Shown here piece after piece: positions 1-12,571 of a stretch of 64,000 nucleotides of DNA. The position numbers and the translations under genes were made by a program. The DNA comes from Channallabes apus (Eukaryota > Chordata > Actinopteri > Siluriformes > Clariidae). The stretch covers positions 13,636,229-13,700,228 of the forward strand of contig CM060104.1 in the NCBI GenBank assembly GCA_030522415.1, written 5' to 3'. Below the pieces are notes generated by a model. That model was given only the letters and a program-made list of their open reading frames with translations. It was not told where the DNA came from and ran no database searches. Each line of letters starts with the position of its first letter. Position 1 is the first letter of the stretch.

Positions 1-1980
1 GTGTGTCTGTGTGTCTCTCTGTCTGTCTGTCTGTATGTGTGTGTGTCTGTCCATGTTTGCTAATGCTCCTACTGAAATACCTCCCGGGTGATGCATTTTT
101 CATACCTCAGGCTCCCTCTGTTTCACTCCTGCTCCATATGTCACATTTTAGTGTATATGTAAATGAGATACTGCTGAACCAAAACAGAACTGAACAACAA
201 GCTGACACAGGAGGAGCTTCTTATATGATGTCACAATAGTGGGGGGGAATCTAGTTAGCCAAAACAAAAATGTAAAAGGACAAAAAGATTGTGCATGCAG
301 ACTGGAGACCCTTCTGAATGTTTAAAAATGACTAAAAAGGGAATTTTAAATTATGAATACGTCCCGTCAGCAGTAACCACTCTGAACATTCCCCTCTGAC
401 CTCTTTCTCCTCACCAAGAAATTTTTGCCTGAAGCCTGATGCTCACTGGACATTTATTTATTTATTTATTTTTGCACCATTCTGTGTAAATCACAGGCCT
501 AACCATTAACCAGCCCATCTGGTACCAGCTTCGATGCCAGGATTAAAACGGCCAACGAGATCACATCCTCCCCCCCCCCAAAAAAAAAAAAAAAATTAAT
601 ATTTGCCCCCCAAATTCATATTTGATACGAGCATTAACTGGAGCTCCTGAGCTGCACAGGCTTAAATGATATGCGTTGCAGTTAATGCTGCTTGATTGGC
701 ATGATTATATGAATGAGCAGATGTGTGTCTGTGTGTGTGTTGTGTGTGTGAACAGAAGTGTTTGTCTGCTTTTAGGACAGAAAACTGGTGAAATTTATAA
801 TCGTACCTTGTTTTCTATCTAGTTATTGTTGTTGTTTTTCTTCTCTTCCTTGTAGTAAGGGGGGGCGAGCAGTTAGAGCATGGGTGAGCTTGACTTTCTG
901 AGCTGGAATTGGCCCACTATGTTTATGCCCATTGGCTATGTTCTCCTCTGCAATGCCTTGACTGTGTAAGGCCAATTGAAAGCAGAATGAAGCACTCTCA
1001 TTACGCTGTAGGAAGGAGCCTGGGGATAAAGATACAGGCAGATAAACGTGTCCAGAGAGACCCACTTGTTAGAAAACAAAAGGCCCAACAAGTAAGCTAC
1101 AAAACTAAAGGAGAATCCATAACCAGGACAAACATCTTAGGACCGAGCAATTAATTAACGAACCAAAAACAGAAGCAACGATCAGTGATCTGTCAGAGGT
1201 TTAAAGGAGAGAAAATAATGCGAATGGCACCCTGCAACCTTTCATTAAAAGACAGAAATAAAACGCTTGACTCCCCAGTGGCAAGGAGCAGCTCATTACA
1301 GACAGCTTTTTGATTGAGGGTGGATCAGTGCATTGATTATCAGGAAGGAACATATCCTTGAGGAATAGGGAATAGTCCTCATTAAGGACAGAGAGGGAAC
1401 AACCCTTAAAGCAACACCACACATAACAAAAGGCACTTTTTGGTGAGGCTCAAAGAAACACAAAGACGCACTCGTTGCATGAATGCACACAGACAGGCAG
1501 TAAGATCGCCTTCTGATAAGTCTGTGTTAGTTGGTATTCTGCGTGTGAGCTGATGAAGTAGGAGAGAGAAATTCTGTCTGCAGGGTTTTTTTTTTTCCCT
1601 CTGAAAACCAATGGGGCCTGGTTGCCATTGACCTCTATTTAGAGTGAGCCAGAAAGAGATAAAACCTTTTGATGAGGAGGCTATTACTGTCGGCAGAGGT
1701 CACGACTCGTGCTGTCAGTCAACACAACACACATCTCAATCACCTAACTGATTACTGCATTCTCTGTGTGGGGGTGTGCTAGGTATTGGAGCACATGAAC
1801 ATGTTACAGGTAATGGTGATGTTACTAGTAGATGGGCCCTCAAACATCTTGAGAAGGGGAAAAATACATAATGTTTTATGTCAGCATTTGGTTTCATCAG
1901 TATCATTAAGCATTGCATTGAGTTGCATTGAGAGGTTTGTCCAAATTGGGGTATTTAGATTAGTCACTCTTTCTCTCCCT

Positions 1981-2146
1981 CACTCGTTCCCTATACCGTT
2001 TATCTGGTGCAGGGTTGCGGGAGGTCTGGAGCACTCTGGGTGCAGTGCCAGTCCATCACAGTGCACACTGACCCAAGGTGGGAATCGAACCCTCGACCTT
2101 GGAGGTGCGAGGCCACAGTGATGACTGCTACACCATCGTGCCACCT
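1981..2146 (-). repeat. tRNA-derived fish SINE, internally deleted
   Basis: Read on the minus strand, the segment starts with a tRNA-like head: an A-box-like gtgtagcagtcatcac and a B-box-like ggttcgattcc. It ends with the common fish SINE tail (gcaaccctgcaccag...ataaacggtatagggaa). The middle of the element is missing compared with the longer copy at 36638-37004. It is one of four copies or fragments in the window and is too diverged to be a functional tRNA gene. Confidence 0.75.
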
Positions 2147-2640
2147 CCAATTAGTAGTGACAGCAGTCACCTTTTACTGCATTAATGATTAATTTATAGC
2201 ACGTAGACAATTTAAACCTGCAATGTTTTATGATTCAGCTGGTAAACTGATGCAGTGAGTATTTCTCAAAAATCACAGCGATGTTTAATAAAGACAGTAA
2301 GAAAAATTCCAAACACACAATGTGACGAGAACTCACGGGATTGAGGCTAAACAGACAGCTGTGTGACCATTAGAAAACCACCACCGCAATGGAAAAAGGT
2401 CATGTGATCTAGTTCAGACTGACTATTCCAGAGTGATGGGTGCATCAGGGTAAGAAGAGAAGCACATGAAGTTACCATACATCTTGCCCACTTGGAGACT
2501 GATCTGTGGTTTCGTCAGTTGGTCAGGTCTAATATCAGCAACGTTATGTGACAATAAAATGAAGTCAGCTGATGAATTAAAGGAACTGAATAACCAGGTT
2601 ATTATCCCAACAACGGAGCATTTCTTTCCTGATGGGACAA

Positions 2641-2705
2641 TCTGATAATTGTGATTTATAAATATTTCCTCATGCTTTTTAAATGTGTGTTGTTGTTTTT
2701 ATATA

Positions 2706-2777
<72 letters not shown>

Positions 2778-3004
2778 TGCCTCATGACAGTGACCATTAT
2801 TAAAAGCGCTATATAAATGATAACTGCCAGTGCCCAAACCCCAGCTAACCCAAGCCCGGATAAAATGTGAGGGTTGCGTCAGGAAGGGCATCCGGCGTAA
2901 AACACCAGTGATATTCCGCTGTGGCGACCCCTTGTCGGGAGCAGCCGAAAGACCAACAACAACAACAACATACTGTATAAATGATAATTGAATTGAATTG
3001 ATAG
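2641..3004 (+). repeat. Insertion inside the Tc1 remnant: AT microsatellite plus RTE-type LINE tail
   Basis: This segment splits the surrounding transposon. It holds a long AT tract (about 2700-2774). About 2860-2965 then resembles the 3' end of an RTE-type fish LINE or a SINE that shares its tail: gggcatccggcgtaaaac, ccgctgtggcgacccc, gagcagccgaaagacc, ending in a CAA repeat. A related tail occurs at 22003-22127. The exact insertion borders and any target-site duplication were not resolved. Confidence 0.6.
2700..2774. repeat. AT microsatellite
   Basis: A nearly pure AT dinucleotide run of about 70 bp, read directly from the sequence. Confidence 0.95.
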
Positions 3005-3425
3005 CTCTGGAATATTCCAGGATGACAGTGCCACAATTCATTGGACTCAAATTGTGCAAGAGCGGTTTTGGGAGCACAAGGAATCATTTAAACACATGAA
3101 CCTCAATCAATGTATTTGGGATGTGCAGCAGAAGACTTCATGGAGTGATTTGATACGACTGTCATCAGTACAAACTCTGGACAGAAATAAATGTTGCTAT
3201 ATGACATTGCAAAGTTTGAGGTGATCCAACACACTTTTTATGTGTGTGATTTATTTATTTTGTCTAGGTAGTTTAGGTACAGTCCTAAATCTTCTTGCAC
3301 AGAATTATAAACAATAAAAAGTGATATTTATAACGATAAGTGACTGATCTTAAGTGATTAGTTGAGGCACAGTCATATAGCCGGTACTTTGCACTTGAAT
3401 AAATATGTGTGTGTAAACTTTACAG

Positions 3426-3617
3426 GTGCAACGCTCACGGAATAAGCAGATGAGGGAAATGTTTCCAGATGGGTTTGGGATCCACCATGCTGGGATGCTG
3501 AGGCAGGACCGGACACTTATGGAGAACATGTTCTCCAGAGGCTACTTAAAGGTTTTGGTGTGCACAGCCACTCTGGCCTGGGGTGTCAACCTGCCCGCTC
3601 ATGCAGTCATCATTAAG
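3426..3617 (+). CDS. ascc3: ascc3 window exon 1
   Basis: This 192-nt exon is phase 0 at both ends, with acceptor tttacag and donor aag|gtgaga. It begins with VQRSRNKQ and codes for part of the second RecA lobe of the N-terminal cassette. It includes [11 protein letters not shown] (between motifs IV and V) and motif [17 protein letters not shown]. It starts inside the domain, so at least one further coding exon lies upstream of the window. Confidence 0.96.
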
Positions 3618-6600
3618 GTGAGAACTATCACTGGATTTGGTCCATGTGCCAATCAAATATATATGCGCACACACACTGTCTCTCTCATTAGCTGACATGA
3701 GATTCTGTTGGTTTCTGTGTGGTTTATAGGGCACTCAGATCTATGATGCAAAGAGAGGTGCTATGGTGGATCTGGGGATCCTGGATGTGATGCAGATTTT
3801 TGGGCGTGCTGGTCGTCCTCAGTTTGATAAATATGGAGAGGGCACCATCATCACCTCACATGAAAAGCTGAGCCACTACCTCACCCTCCTCACACAACAA
3901 AACCCCATCGAGAGTCAGTTTCATGCCAGCCTGGCGGATAACCTCAGTGCTGAGGTACACCTCAAATTACTTCCTTTGCGTCTTATTGCATCTTATTATT
4001 TGCATTTTATATAAATAAAAAAAGAGGTTTTATCTGTAGTTTGTTCAGAACTCGCTCTTTCAATGATCTCTTTACGTTTCATACATTGGAGGACCCGAAT
4101 ACAGTCTCGAAACATTTTTTTATCTGTCTGTCTGTCCAGCTACCTTTTGTTCCCCACAGAACTGGCTGGACAAAATTAAACTAAAAATTTAATTAAAAGG
4201 TATAAATGCTAGTAAAGAAATAAACTAATTAAAAAACAGCTCAGCTGTTGGTTTCAGCCAATGGGCATTTTAATTCAGAACTAGGAATGTCAAAAGATTA
4301 TATATTTTTATTCAATGTTTATTCAATGTTTCTCATAGTGGCATCCCAATGATATTCCGACTTAGTTTCTTACATTCAACCAGCAAGTCTTTTCTTGATT
4401 AGAAATGAAACAGTTGTCTCCCAGAAGATAATAACACAATGTACATGAGGCTGTATCATTGTGGAAAAAAATATTACTCATCTTTTATTTACATACATTA
4501 CAAAAAGTGGCATGTCCACAATTATTCATACCCTCCTCAATAATCAACAGAAAAGCCTTTACTGCTTATTACAGCAATCAAACGCTTCCTATAATTGCTG
4601 ACCAGCTTTTTGTGTGTCTCCACTGGGGTTTTTGCCCAGAAATCTGCACTTTATTCAACTCTTTCAGGTTGGAGGGTCTCCTTGCCATCACCCTGATCTT
4701 TAGCTCCCTCCACAGATTCTCAATTGGATGCAAGTCAGGACTCTGGCTGGGCCACTGCAAAACGTTAATGTTTTTGTCTGCTAACCATTTCTTCACCACT
4801 TTTGCAGTGTGTTTTTGGGTCGTTGTCGTGCTGAAATGTCTACTGGTGCCCAAGGCCAAGTTTCCCGGCAGACTGCCTCATATTGTTGTATTACTCCTTT
4901 TTCATGGTGCTGTTTACTGTGATTTGGTTTCCTGGTCCACCGGCTGAAAAACACCCTCAAAACATTAGGTTCTTACCACCATGTTTGCCAGTGGGGATGG
5001 TGTTAGGGTTGAAGGCTACATCATTGTGGCCAAACAATTTAATTTTTGATTGATCTGACCATAAAACAGAGGACCAGAAGTCGTCTTCTTTGTCCAGGTG
5101 AGTATTTGCAAAGGCCATGCAGGATTTTGTGTGCGTTCTCCTTGGTCTGCGTCTGTGGATGTTGCCAGAGCCCAGATTCCTCAGGATGGCCTTGGTGGTG
5201 ATCCTTTTACCCCTCTCACTATCCTCCTGGCCAGTACAGGTGTCACTTTTGGCCACCCATGTCCTCTATTATTTTTAATAATACTTTGCACTGTAGTCAC
5301 TAGAACTTCAAAACCTTTAGATATGGTCTTATAGCCCTTTCCTGACTTGTGAGCAGCCACAATGCGCAGCCGCAGGTCCTCAGTGAGCAGAGAGCTTCTG
5401 TTTTCACCTGCTGAGTTGATTAAAACAGCTGTTCAGAATGAATCAGGGTAATTAGGATGCTTTAGAACAGCTTGGACTATTTGGACTGGTATAGAACTTT
5501 GGATTTTCTCATAGACTGACAGTTTGCAAAGGGTATGAAGAATTTTGGACATGGCTCTTAAGCATTTAACTGCTCAGGTATATAATGAAATGCAAAAACG
5601 TAAGATCTGCAAAATGTTAAATTCTGCCAAATGTTATAAATGTACATACAGTATGTGGTCTGAAATCTTCAGGTTTAGTTTAAGTAGTATCGAGTCATCA
5701 AATTTCTTGAACAGAAGTAAAGAAAAGAGGTTTAACAAGTAAAAGTGGAAAGTTCCTCATCCTCCCACATGATGGCAGCATCTTCTAATAATAATAAAAA
5801 TATGTAAGCCCTAGAAGTATCAAAAATACCCACCAGGTGGTGCAATTGAACAATAAGCTGCCATTCTTTTTTTTTTCCCCTGCCTGGTCAATATGCTTTG
5901 CTGTCCCATGTCTGCATGCCGTATCTGTATTCTCTTATGCATATGCTCTCATGCTGTTGTCCCCCTCCTGTCAGGTGGCTTTGGGAACTGTGACCAACGT
6001 CGAAGAAGCCGTTAAGTGGTTGAGCTACACCTACCTGTATGTACGAATGAGAGCCAATCCGCTTGTTTACGGAATCAACCACACGGCCTACCAGGTACAC
6101 ACCAGCACCTTTCTCATATCCACTGAGGAGTTTCCACTCAAATCCCTCTTAGTAATAAACACTTTGACTCCTTTATAGATGGATCCAGGGTTGGAGCTGT
6201 ACAGAAAAGAGTTAGTGATTGAAGCCGGGAGGAAGCTGGATAAAGCCCGGATGATCCGTTTTGATGAAAGAACCGGTTATTTTGCTTCTACAGATCTGGG
6301 CAGAACAGCCAGCCACTTCTACATAAAGTACAACACAATTGAGGTAAAGTGGTCAATTGCGCTGTTTATCCACATACCTTGTGTTATCCAACAACAACTC
6401 GCTCGTTATCATTCGTCTCTTCTGAGCATGTAACTGTTGTTTCTACACATGTGCTGTCCATCAGGCTTTTAAGGTCGGATGAGACCTGGTGGTATCTAAA
6501 GTACACACAGGCTTTAAAGCGTGCTTGTTAAACAGCAAGGAAATAATATACAAGGAAATATATACTAAAACTAATGTAAAACATTTCGTTTTCATCATTC

Positions 6601-9600
6601 CTTTATTGTAGTATTCTCACCAGCAGCACCAGCGACCTCTGTCACTTCCTTTTTTTGGTGACGCCTCTAGTTTTTGAGAATGACACAAATATTAATTTTC
6701 ATAAAGTCTGCTGCTTCAGTGTTTTTTTTTTTTTGTTTGTTTTTTTAGACCTTTGTGTCAGATGTCACTATGGTACAAAGGCTCTTATTTCCAGTTTATG
6801 CAGAATCAATATTTGCAGTGTTGACCCTTTTTTTTTTTTCTTTTTCAAGACCTCATAAAGTTGCATAAACTTAATGTGATTGTAAATAAAAGCCTTTGAC
6901 ACTTATGAAATGTAATTATACTTCAGTACGCCACAGTAACATCTGACAAAAAGTTCTACTAAAGCAACAGACTTTGTGAAAAATAATAATAGTGTCATTC
7001 TCAAAACTTTTGGCTGTACATTTAACAAGTAAGAAGAAGCAGCGGTTATAAGATTTTCTTCCTTAGCTAAGCGCTAAGTGCTTGTAGGACGATGTAGTGT
7101 GAATGTATGACAGACGTTTGTCAAACCTGGACTTTTGATTGTGCAGAATACCAGAACACTGATGTTTCCAGAAACTTTTATTTCTTTATTTAATTCCCTG
7201 CTTCATCAATGCACTTACTCACTAGTGTTTCAAGGTAGAAAGTTTTCTCAAGCCGCAGCCCTGTTTGGACTGCCTGCTTCATGTCTAATACCCTGGTCTC
7301 CCAGGAACTCCTTTAATGACCCAAACATGTGGAAATGGGTTGGATCGAGGTCAGGACTGTAAAGGGGGGTGAATAACTTAGTTTGCTGTAAGTGGTGCTG
7401 TGACAGTATGAGGTCATGTATAAAAAATAGAACGCTTTTGCTGATCAACCTACCCTGTTTAATTTTTTTTCCTGAGAGTGTCTCACTCGCTGTGAATGTT
7501 CATGGGAATGACTGCAGAGGGATTTTCATTCACAGACGTACAGCTTTTTTGAAAACGTTTGCACCATTCAAATGTAGTACTGCGGCTGAGAGTCGATCGG
7601 TTTTACACCTTTCTGGTTTGATTTAAACACTCCTCAGAGCAATATTTATTTATTTATTTTAATGATTATAGTGGGATTATAGTGGGATTTACTATTTTGT
7701 CTATTTTTTTTTCAAGTATATTTACAGACATACTGTATGTCTAACATGGCCACTCCTTAACAAAATAATGTATGTTAAAATGTTTTCCAGACATTCAACG
7801 AGCTGTTTAACGCTCAGAAAACAGAAGCTGACATTCTGAGCATCGTCTCGAAAGCAGAGGAGTTTGAGCAGGTTAAGGTAAAAAGCCAGAGTGTTGATTT
7901 GAGAGAACGTGTTTTAAACTACAGTTTTTTAAATCGTGTATTTGTGCCCCCATGTGACAGCGTGCAAAGTATTCCAGATCACGGCTTTATGTTGTGTGCA
8001 GGTACGAGACGAGGAAATGGAGGAACTGGACCAGTTGTTGTGTAACTTCTGTGAACTTCCGGCAGCTGGAGGAGTAGAGAACGGCTACGGCAAGATCAAC
8101 ATACTGCTGCAGACCTACATCGGGCGCGGCGAGGTCGACAGCTTCTCCCTCATCTCTGATCTGTCTTATGTGGCCCAGGTATGTATGTATACACACACAC
8201 ACACACACACACACGAATGAGGGAGTATCCCATCTGTGCATGGCTGAAATTTTTGACAAATACTGAATAACTTCTGGAGCATATACATTTTTTATGCGAC
8301 CCAATGATCGATGCCTTTATGTTAAGGAATGTGTGTCTGGAATATGATTAAAATTACAGGATTATCTCGTAAATAAACTGTTAACGTTACATTTATAATT
8401 TTTTTTGGAATCTTGAGTCCAGAAAGAATTTATTATATTGGACAAATTTGACACTTGCTGGACACATTTCTATAACAGCGTAAATTAAAAAGGTAAATAT
8501 AACGTACATGTAGGTTGATGAAACAGTAACAACATCCTCAAATCAGTTGCTACTATTTAATGCATTTTTTCAATCGGCCCTTTGTAGTACATAAAAAAAA
8601 ACTCACCGGTTTGCGATAAAGAGACTCAGCATTGTGGCATAAAAACCCACTGCTAACTAGTGGTTTGGTGGCGTAATTGCAGAGCGACAGACACACACAC
8701 CAGCACACAAGTATAAATGCTCACAACACAACGGGCCACTTGAGTATCCTATGGCGTAGACCTCAACGTAAATGCGGTGGAGCTTTTTCTCTGTGATTAC
8801 AAGCTGTCCACAGCGCCCTCCATGTGATATTGCTGGCTGTTCTCGCATCTCTGTTATAATTCATACCAGAAATCTGACTTGAGTCTTTGTCTATACTACT
8901 TTCAAGTGCAGTGATATACAATAGGACGACCAAGATGGTGTATGGTTGTATGCGTATGAGTGTGTGAGAGTTTGAAATGTCTTGCCAAAGCAAACCCAAA
9001 AGCTTGGACACCATACATAGCATTAGGACGATTCGATGCAGCTAAGGAGCATCAGAGCATTTTTTTTTTCAATTCGTTTTAAGATTAATATCTATTAAGT
9101 GTAGCTTTTAATATCTGTTTGATTTATGTTGCGATTTTGTGAGTATCATTATTTTATAAATATCCCAATTCAATATTACATATTTTTCAGATTTTATTAC
9201 ATTTTAAGACCTTGTATCTTTTTAAAAAGCCATAACTTGGTACCTTAGCTTTGTTCAACACCTTCACAACTGAAGTGAACATGAGTAATTAAATCTAATA
9301 CTGTAAGTAAAAAATACAAAAGTCTAACATAACTTAAATTAAACAAAGAAGCTACGTTTTTACTTAAGTGTCTTTCTTGTGTTATCCATTATATTGTTAT
9401 TTCTGAAGAAACTTTAATAATTCACCACTTCCGGAATGAAAGTGTGTGAATAGTTTTGAGCTCCAACTGTAGGATTATAAAGAAAAGAAATGATGATTTA
9501 CTGCCACAAATGCCTCCAAAATCTCAAAACTCAAAGCTTTTTAGAAACGAGTGTGTGTTGATCCCGGACGTGTGTGGTTTCTAATGTGTGCGAGTTACGA

Positions 9601-12522
9601 GACTAATTTGCTCTCACTGTGTTTTGAGACTAGCGTATGAGTGTGTAATGAGTGGTTTTTGAGACTGCTTCACTTGTAAAGTTAGACAGATCCGAGGCTT
9701 TTTAATGCACACGACTTTTGATAATGTAACACCAAAAGAAATTATGTTTCTTTTGCACTCAGAAGCTCACGGCACATAATCGGTCATAACCGAGGCTGAC
9801 CAAGTTGAAAGGCAATTCTGGTCACTGGCCAATCGACTGGTGCATCTTCATTACAAATGTAAAAAATAATACAAATTTATTTCATTTTGGAGTCAGTGTG
9901 GTGATTTATAAATCGCCACACAAAAGAATAAATTCGAAACTGATCTTTTTTTTTTTTACCTCCATCTCTAATAAACAGTTAAGCCGACTACGATTTACTG
10001 TATTAGATTTTATTTGTATTGACACAAACCATTGCACAAGCAGTAATTGAATATCACTCATCTCGCACATCTCCTTCCTATTCTGCGTCTCTCTAGCTCT
10101 CTTCTGCAGGTAACCGGTTCCATGTGTCCGAATAGTTGAAATAGTTCAAGCAAATTCCCTCTTCGCTCCTAATTCGGCTGCTTTCAGACGAACAGCCGGG
10201 AATCCCGTAAGAGCCGTCACTGCTGACTAAAACATATCTTATTTTAAATCCAGGTCCTGGCTGATGTTCCTGCCTGCGATTTTAAGAGTTACGTTTTTGG
10301 GAAAAGGACACGAAAGCAAAACATTTGCGCCTTATCTAAGTTAATGGATGACATGGCTCCTAAACATGTGTTAAAGTACAGATACTATATAAATAGGCAT
10401 CCTGTTTCACAGATACACAATGCTTTGATATTTTTGAATCAGGTTTACTGCACAATGAATAAACCGAGTAATTGATGGAAGAGTAATTGAACTCTTGTGC
10501 TGTGGAATTATAGGAACTTCCTGTTTGGAGCCTCATTTCACAGAATGCTTTCTGTTTTTCATCTCGCAAATTGTGTACTGCTGTAGAAACGTTTCTGAAA
10601 TGTATGCAAATAATTGCAGGTCGCTCAGGAACTGTAATGCAGCCCCAAATTATCCCAGTCCGTCCGCGTTTCCCCCCACGTTGATAACCTTCCTCTGTGG
10701 TTAAAAGTTTTTTAATGTTACTTAAATACTAAGTTCTGTTTCTGCTAGTTCTGGTTTCACCATACGGCTACATCAGGGGAAAGAAAGGGGGAAATCTGTA
10801 CTAAATACACAGTCATTTTAAAAGATAACAACTCTGTTTAGCTCAGCCGGACTACAGAAGCTTCATACGATTCATCTGAACTTTGGGACGCAATTTTGCA
10901 CAGAACGTGGAATTTGGCTCTGATCTCTTACACTGTGCTCACGTTCTGGGTGACAAACTTCACGGTCGATGTGCAGAGCTGGAAAATTCATAACAACCAA
11001 GACTTCGATTTAAGATGGATCGATTTTAGAAACAGGAGCTTGGTGGCTGATGAACATCTGGACCCCCATCCGACACACACACACACACACACACAATCAT
11101 ACAACAGCTGGCCTGTCAATCAAAGCGAATTCTCAGACCAGAAATATTAATTACACGTTCAAGATTCTACACATCAGTTATAATGTGGCTGATAAACGAT
11201 AAACAGTATCAGGGCTTACATTCAGGGTTGTTAAAGAACTGAAGTTTCATGAGAATGTTGACGATTCGAACCCCTGTTTTGAGATCTTTAAAAAAAAAAA
11301 AAATCTGTTTTATATTTGTATGCATTGTGTTTAGAATGCTGCACGTATCATGAGGGCTCTGTTCGAGATCGCACTGAGGAAGCGCTGGCCAGCAATGACG
11401 TACAGGCTGCTCAATCTGTGTAAGGTAATTGATAAGCGCCTGTGGGGATGGGCACACCCCCTGCGTCAGTTCGCCACGCTGCCTCCCACCGTGCTGTCCA
11501 AGCTGGAGGAGAAGAATCTCACAGTGGACAAGCTTAAAGATATGCGCAAAGACGAGATCGGTGAGTGGGCATGATGCTTTTGTAGGATCTCTAAGCACTT
11601 GGGGATTTTTCAGACCTATTTTCATTTCTCTGGAGCCCTACTTTAGTGAGTTTTACACTTGTTTTTTGGGCACAGGTGCAGTCTAAGAAGTGTTCACTTA
11701 AAAATGTAGCCTGGGGATTCACTTTGAGTGAACTCTGGTGTTCAGCATGTGTGAAAGCGATTCACTCCCAGAGCTGGGCATCGAATTGCATGACTGGTTC
11801 AACTCATCACTTTATTTTCTTTTTCACAATGTTGGAGAGGGCTGTAGTTGGTCTGTGGATAAACCTGAATGCTTTTCAGGGGCACGAATTGAGGAATAAA
11901 AAAAAAAGATGCTCAACTCAAACGACTGTGCCTTCGGCTGAACTGTTGAATAGTGTTAAGCAAATAAAAATGAGCACAAAATAAATGCATAAACATTACA
12001 CATACAAAGTAAATAATTGGTTAATTGCTGAAAATGTATAATCACCCATTCCACACACGGCTGCGGTGTTTTAAAATTGAATGATGCCTATAAAATACCC
12101 AGTGGTTCAGGAGACATCCGTTTGTGTGAAAGCTGGTTAAAAACATGAACCCCATCTTTTAAACCTGTGTAATTGTAAGTGTCACAAAGCTGAAGGAGAA
12201 GATCTAAAGAGCTGCTGTGTGCCTCTGCAGGTCACATGTTACACCACGTGAACATTGGCTTGAAGGTGAAGCAGTGCGTCCATCAGATTCCTGCGATACT
12301 GATGGAAGCTACCATTCAGCCGATCACGCGAACCGTCCTGCGCGTGCGCCTCAACATCACCCCCGACTTCAGGTGGAATGACCAGGTAACTATAGCAACC
12401 CTGGCCCAGATGGAAAATTATGGCTCCTTTGTCTCTTTGACATGTATAACATATTCCACAAAGATGCAGGAAGAAAACATTGAAGTATGCTAAGCGTTAC
12501 TGAAAATGACATGCAGGTATAA

Positions 12523-12571
<49 letters not shown>

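Larger units (their letters stand above)
2270..3250 (+). mobile_element. Tc1/IS630-type DNA transposon remnant, interrupted
   Basis: The sequence follows a widespread fish Tc1-like transposase gene, with recognisable stretches such as ttccagagtgatgggtgcat, cagttggtcaggtctaatat and, after a break, tggaatattccaggatgaca and caaactctggacagaaataa. The reading frame is destroyed by stops and small indels. Homology stops near 2640 and resumes near 3005, so another element sits inside it. The N-terminal part of the same family is at 28061-28370. Family assignment is from remembered consensus and was not searched. Confidence 0.7.
1..3425 (+). other. ascc3: ascc3 intron (5' end outside window)
   Basis: This is non-coding sequence before the first visible ascc3 exon, and no ASCC3-like reading frame occurs in it. 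It begins with a GT/GTCT-rich simple repeat (about 1-55). It then holds a degraded SINE (1981-2146) and a Tc1-type element (2270-3250) with a nested insertion. The stretch 60-1980 is otherwise unremarkable unique or AT-rich DNA with short poly-A and poly-C runs near 570-600. It is called an intron because the exon at 3426 starts in the middle of the helicase domain. Confidence 0.85.
6344..7790 (+). other. ascc3: ascc3 intron between window exons 4 and 5
   Basis: A 1.45-kb intron. It holds a short non-autonomous Tc1-type element (6660-7020) and a decayed mariner-like fragment (7130-7630), and nothing else recognisable. Confidence 0.9.

Noticed and set aside
4459..4947. A 162-codon open frame on the plus strand
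   Set aside because: It is antisense to a Tc1 transposase ([14 protein letters not shown] on the minus strand), so it is a shadow.
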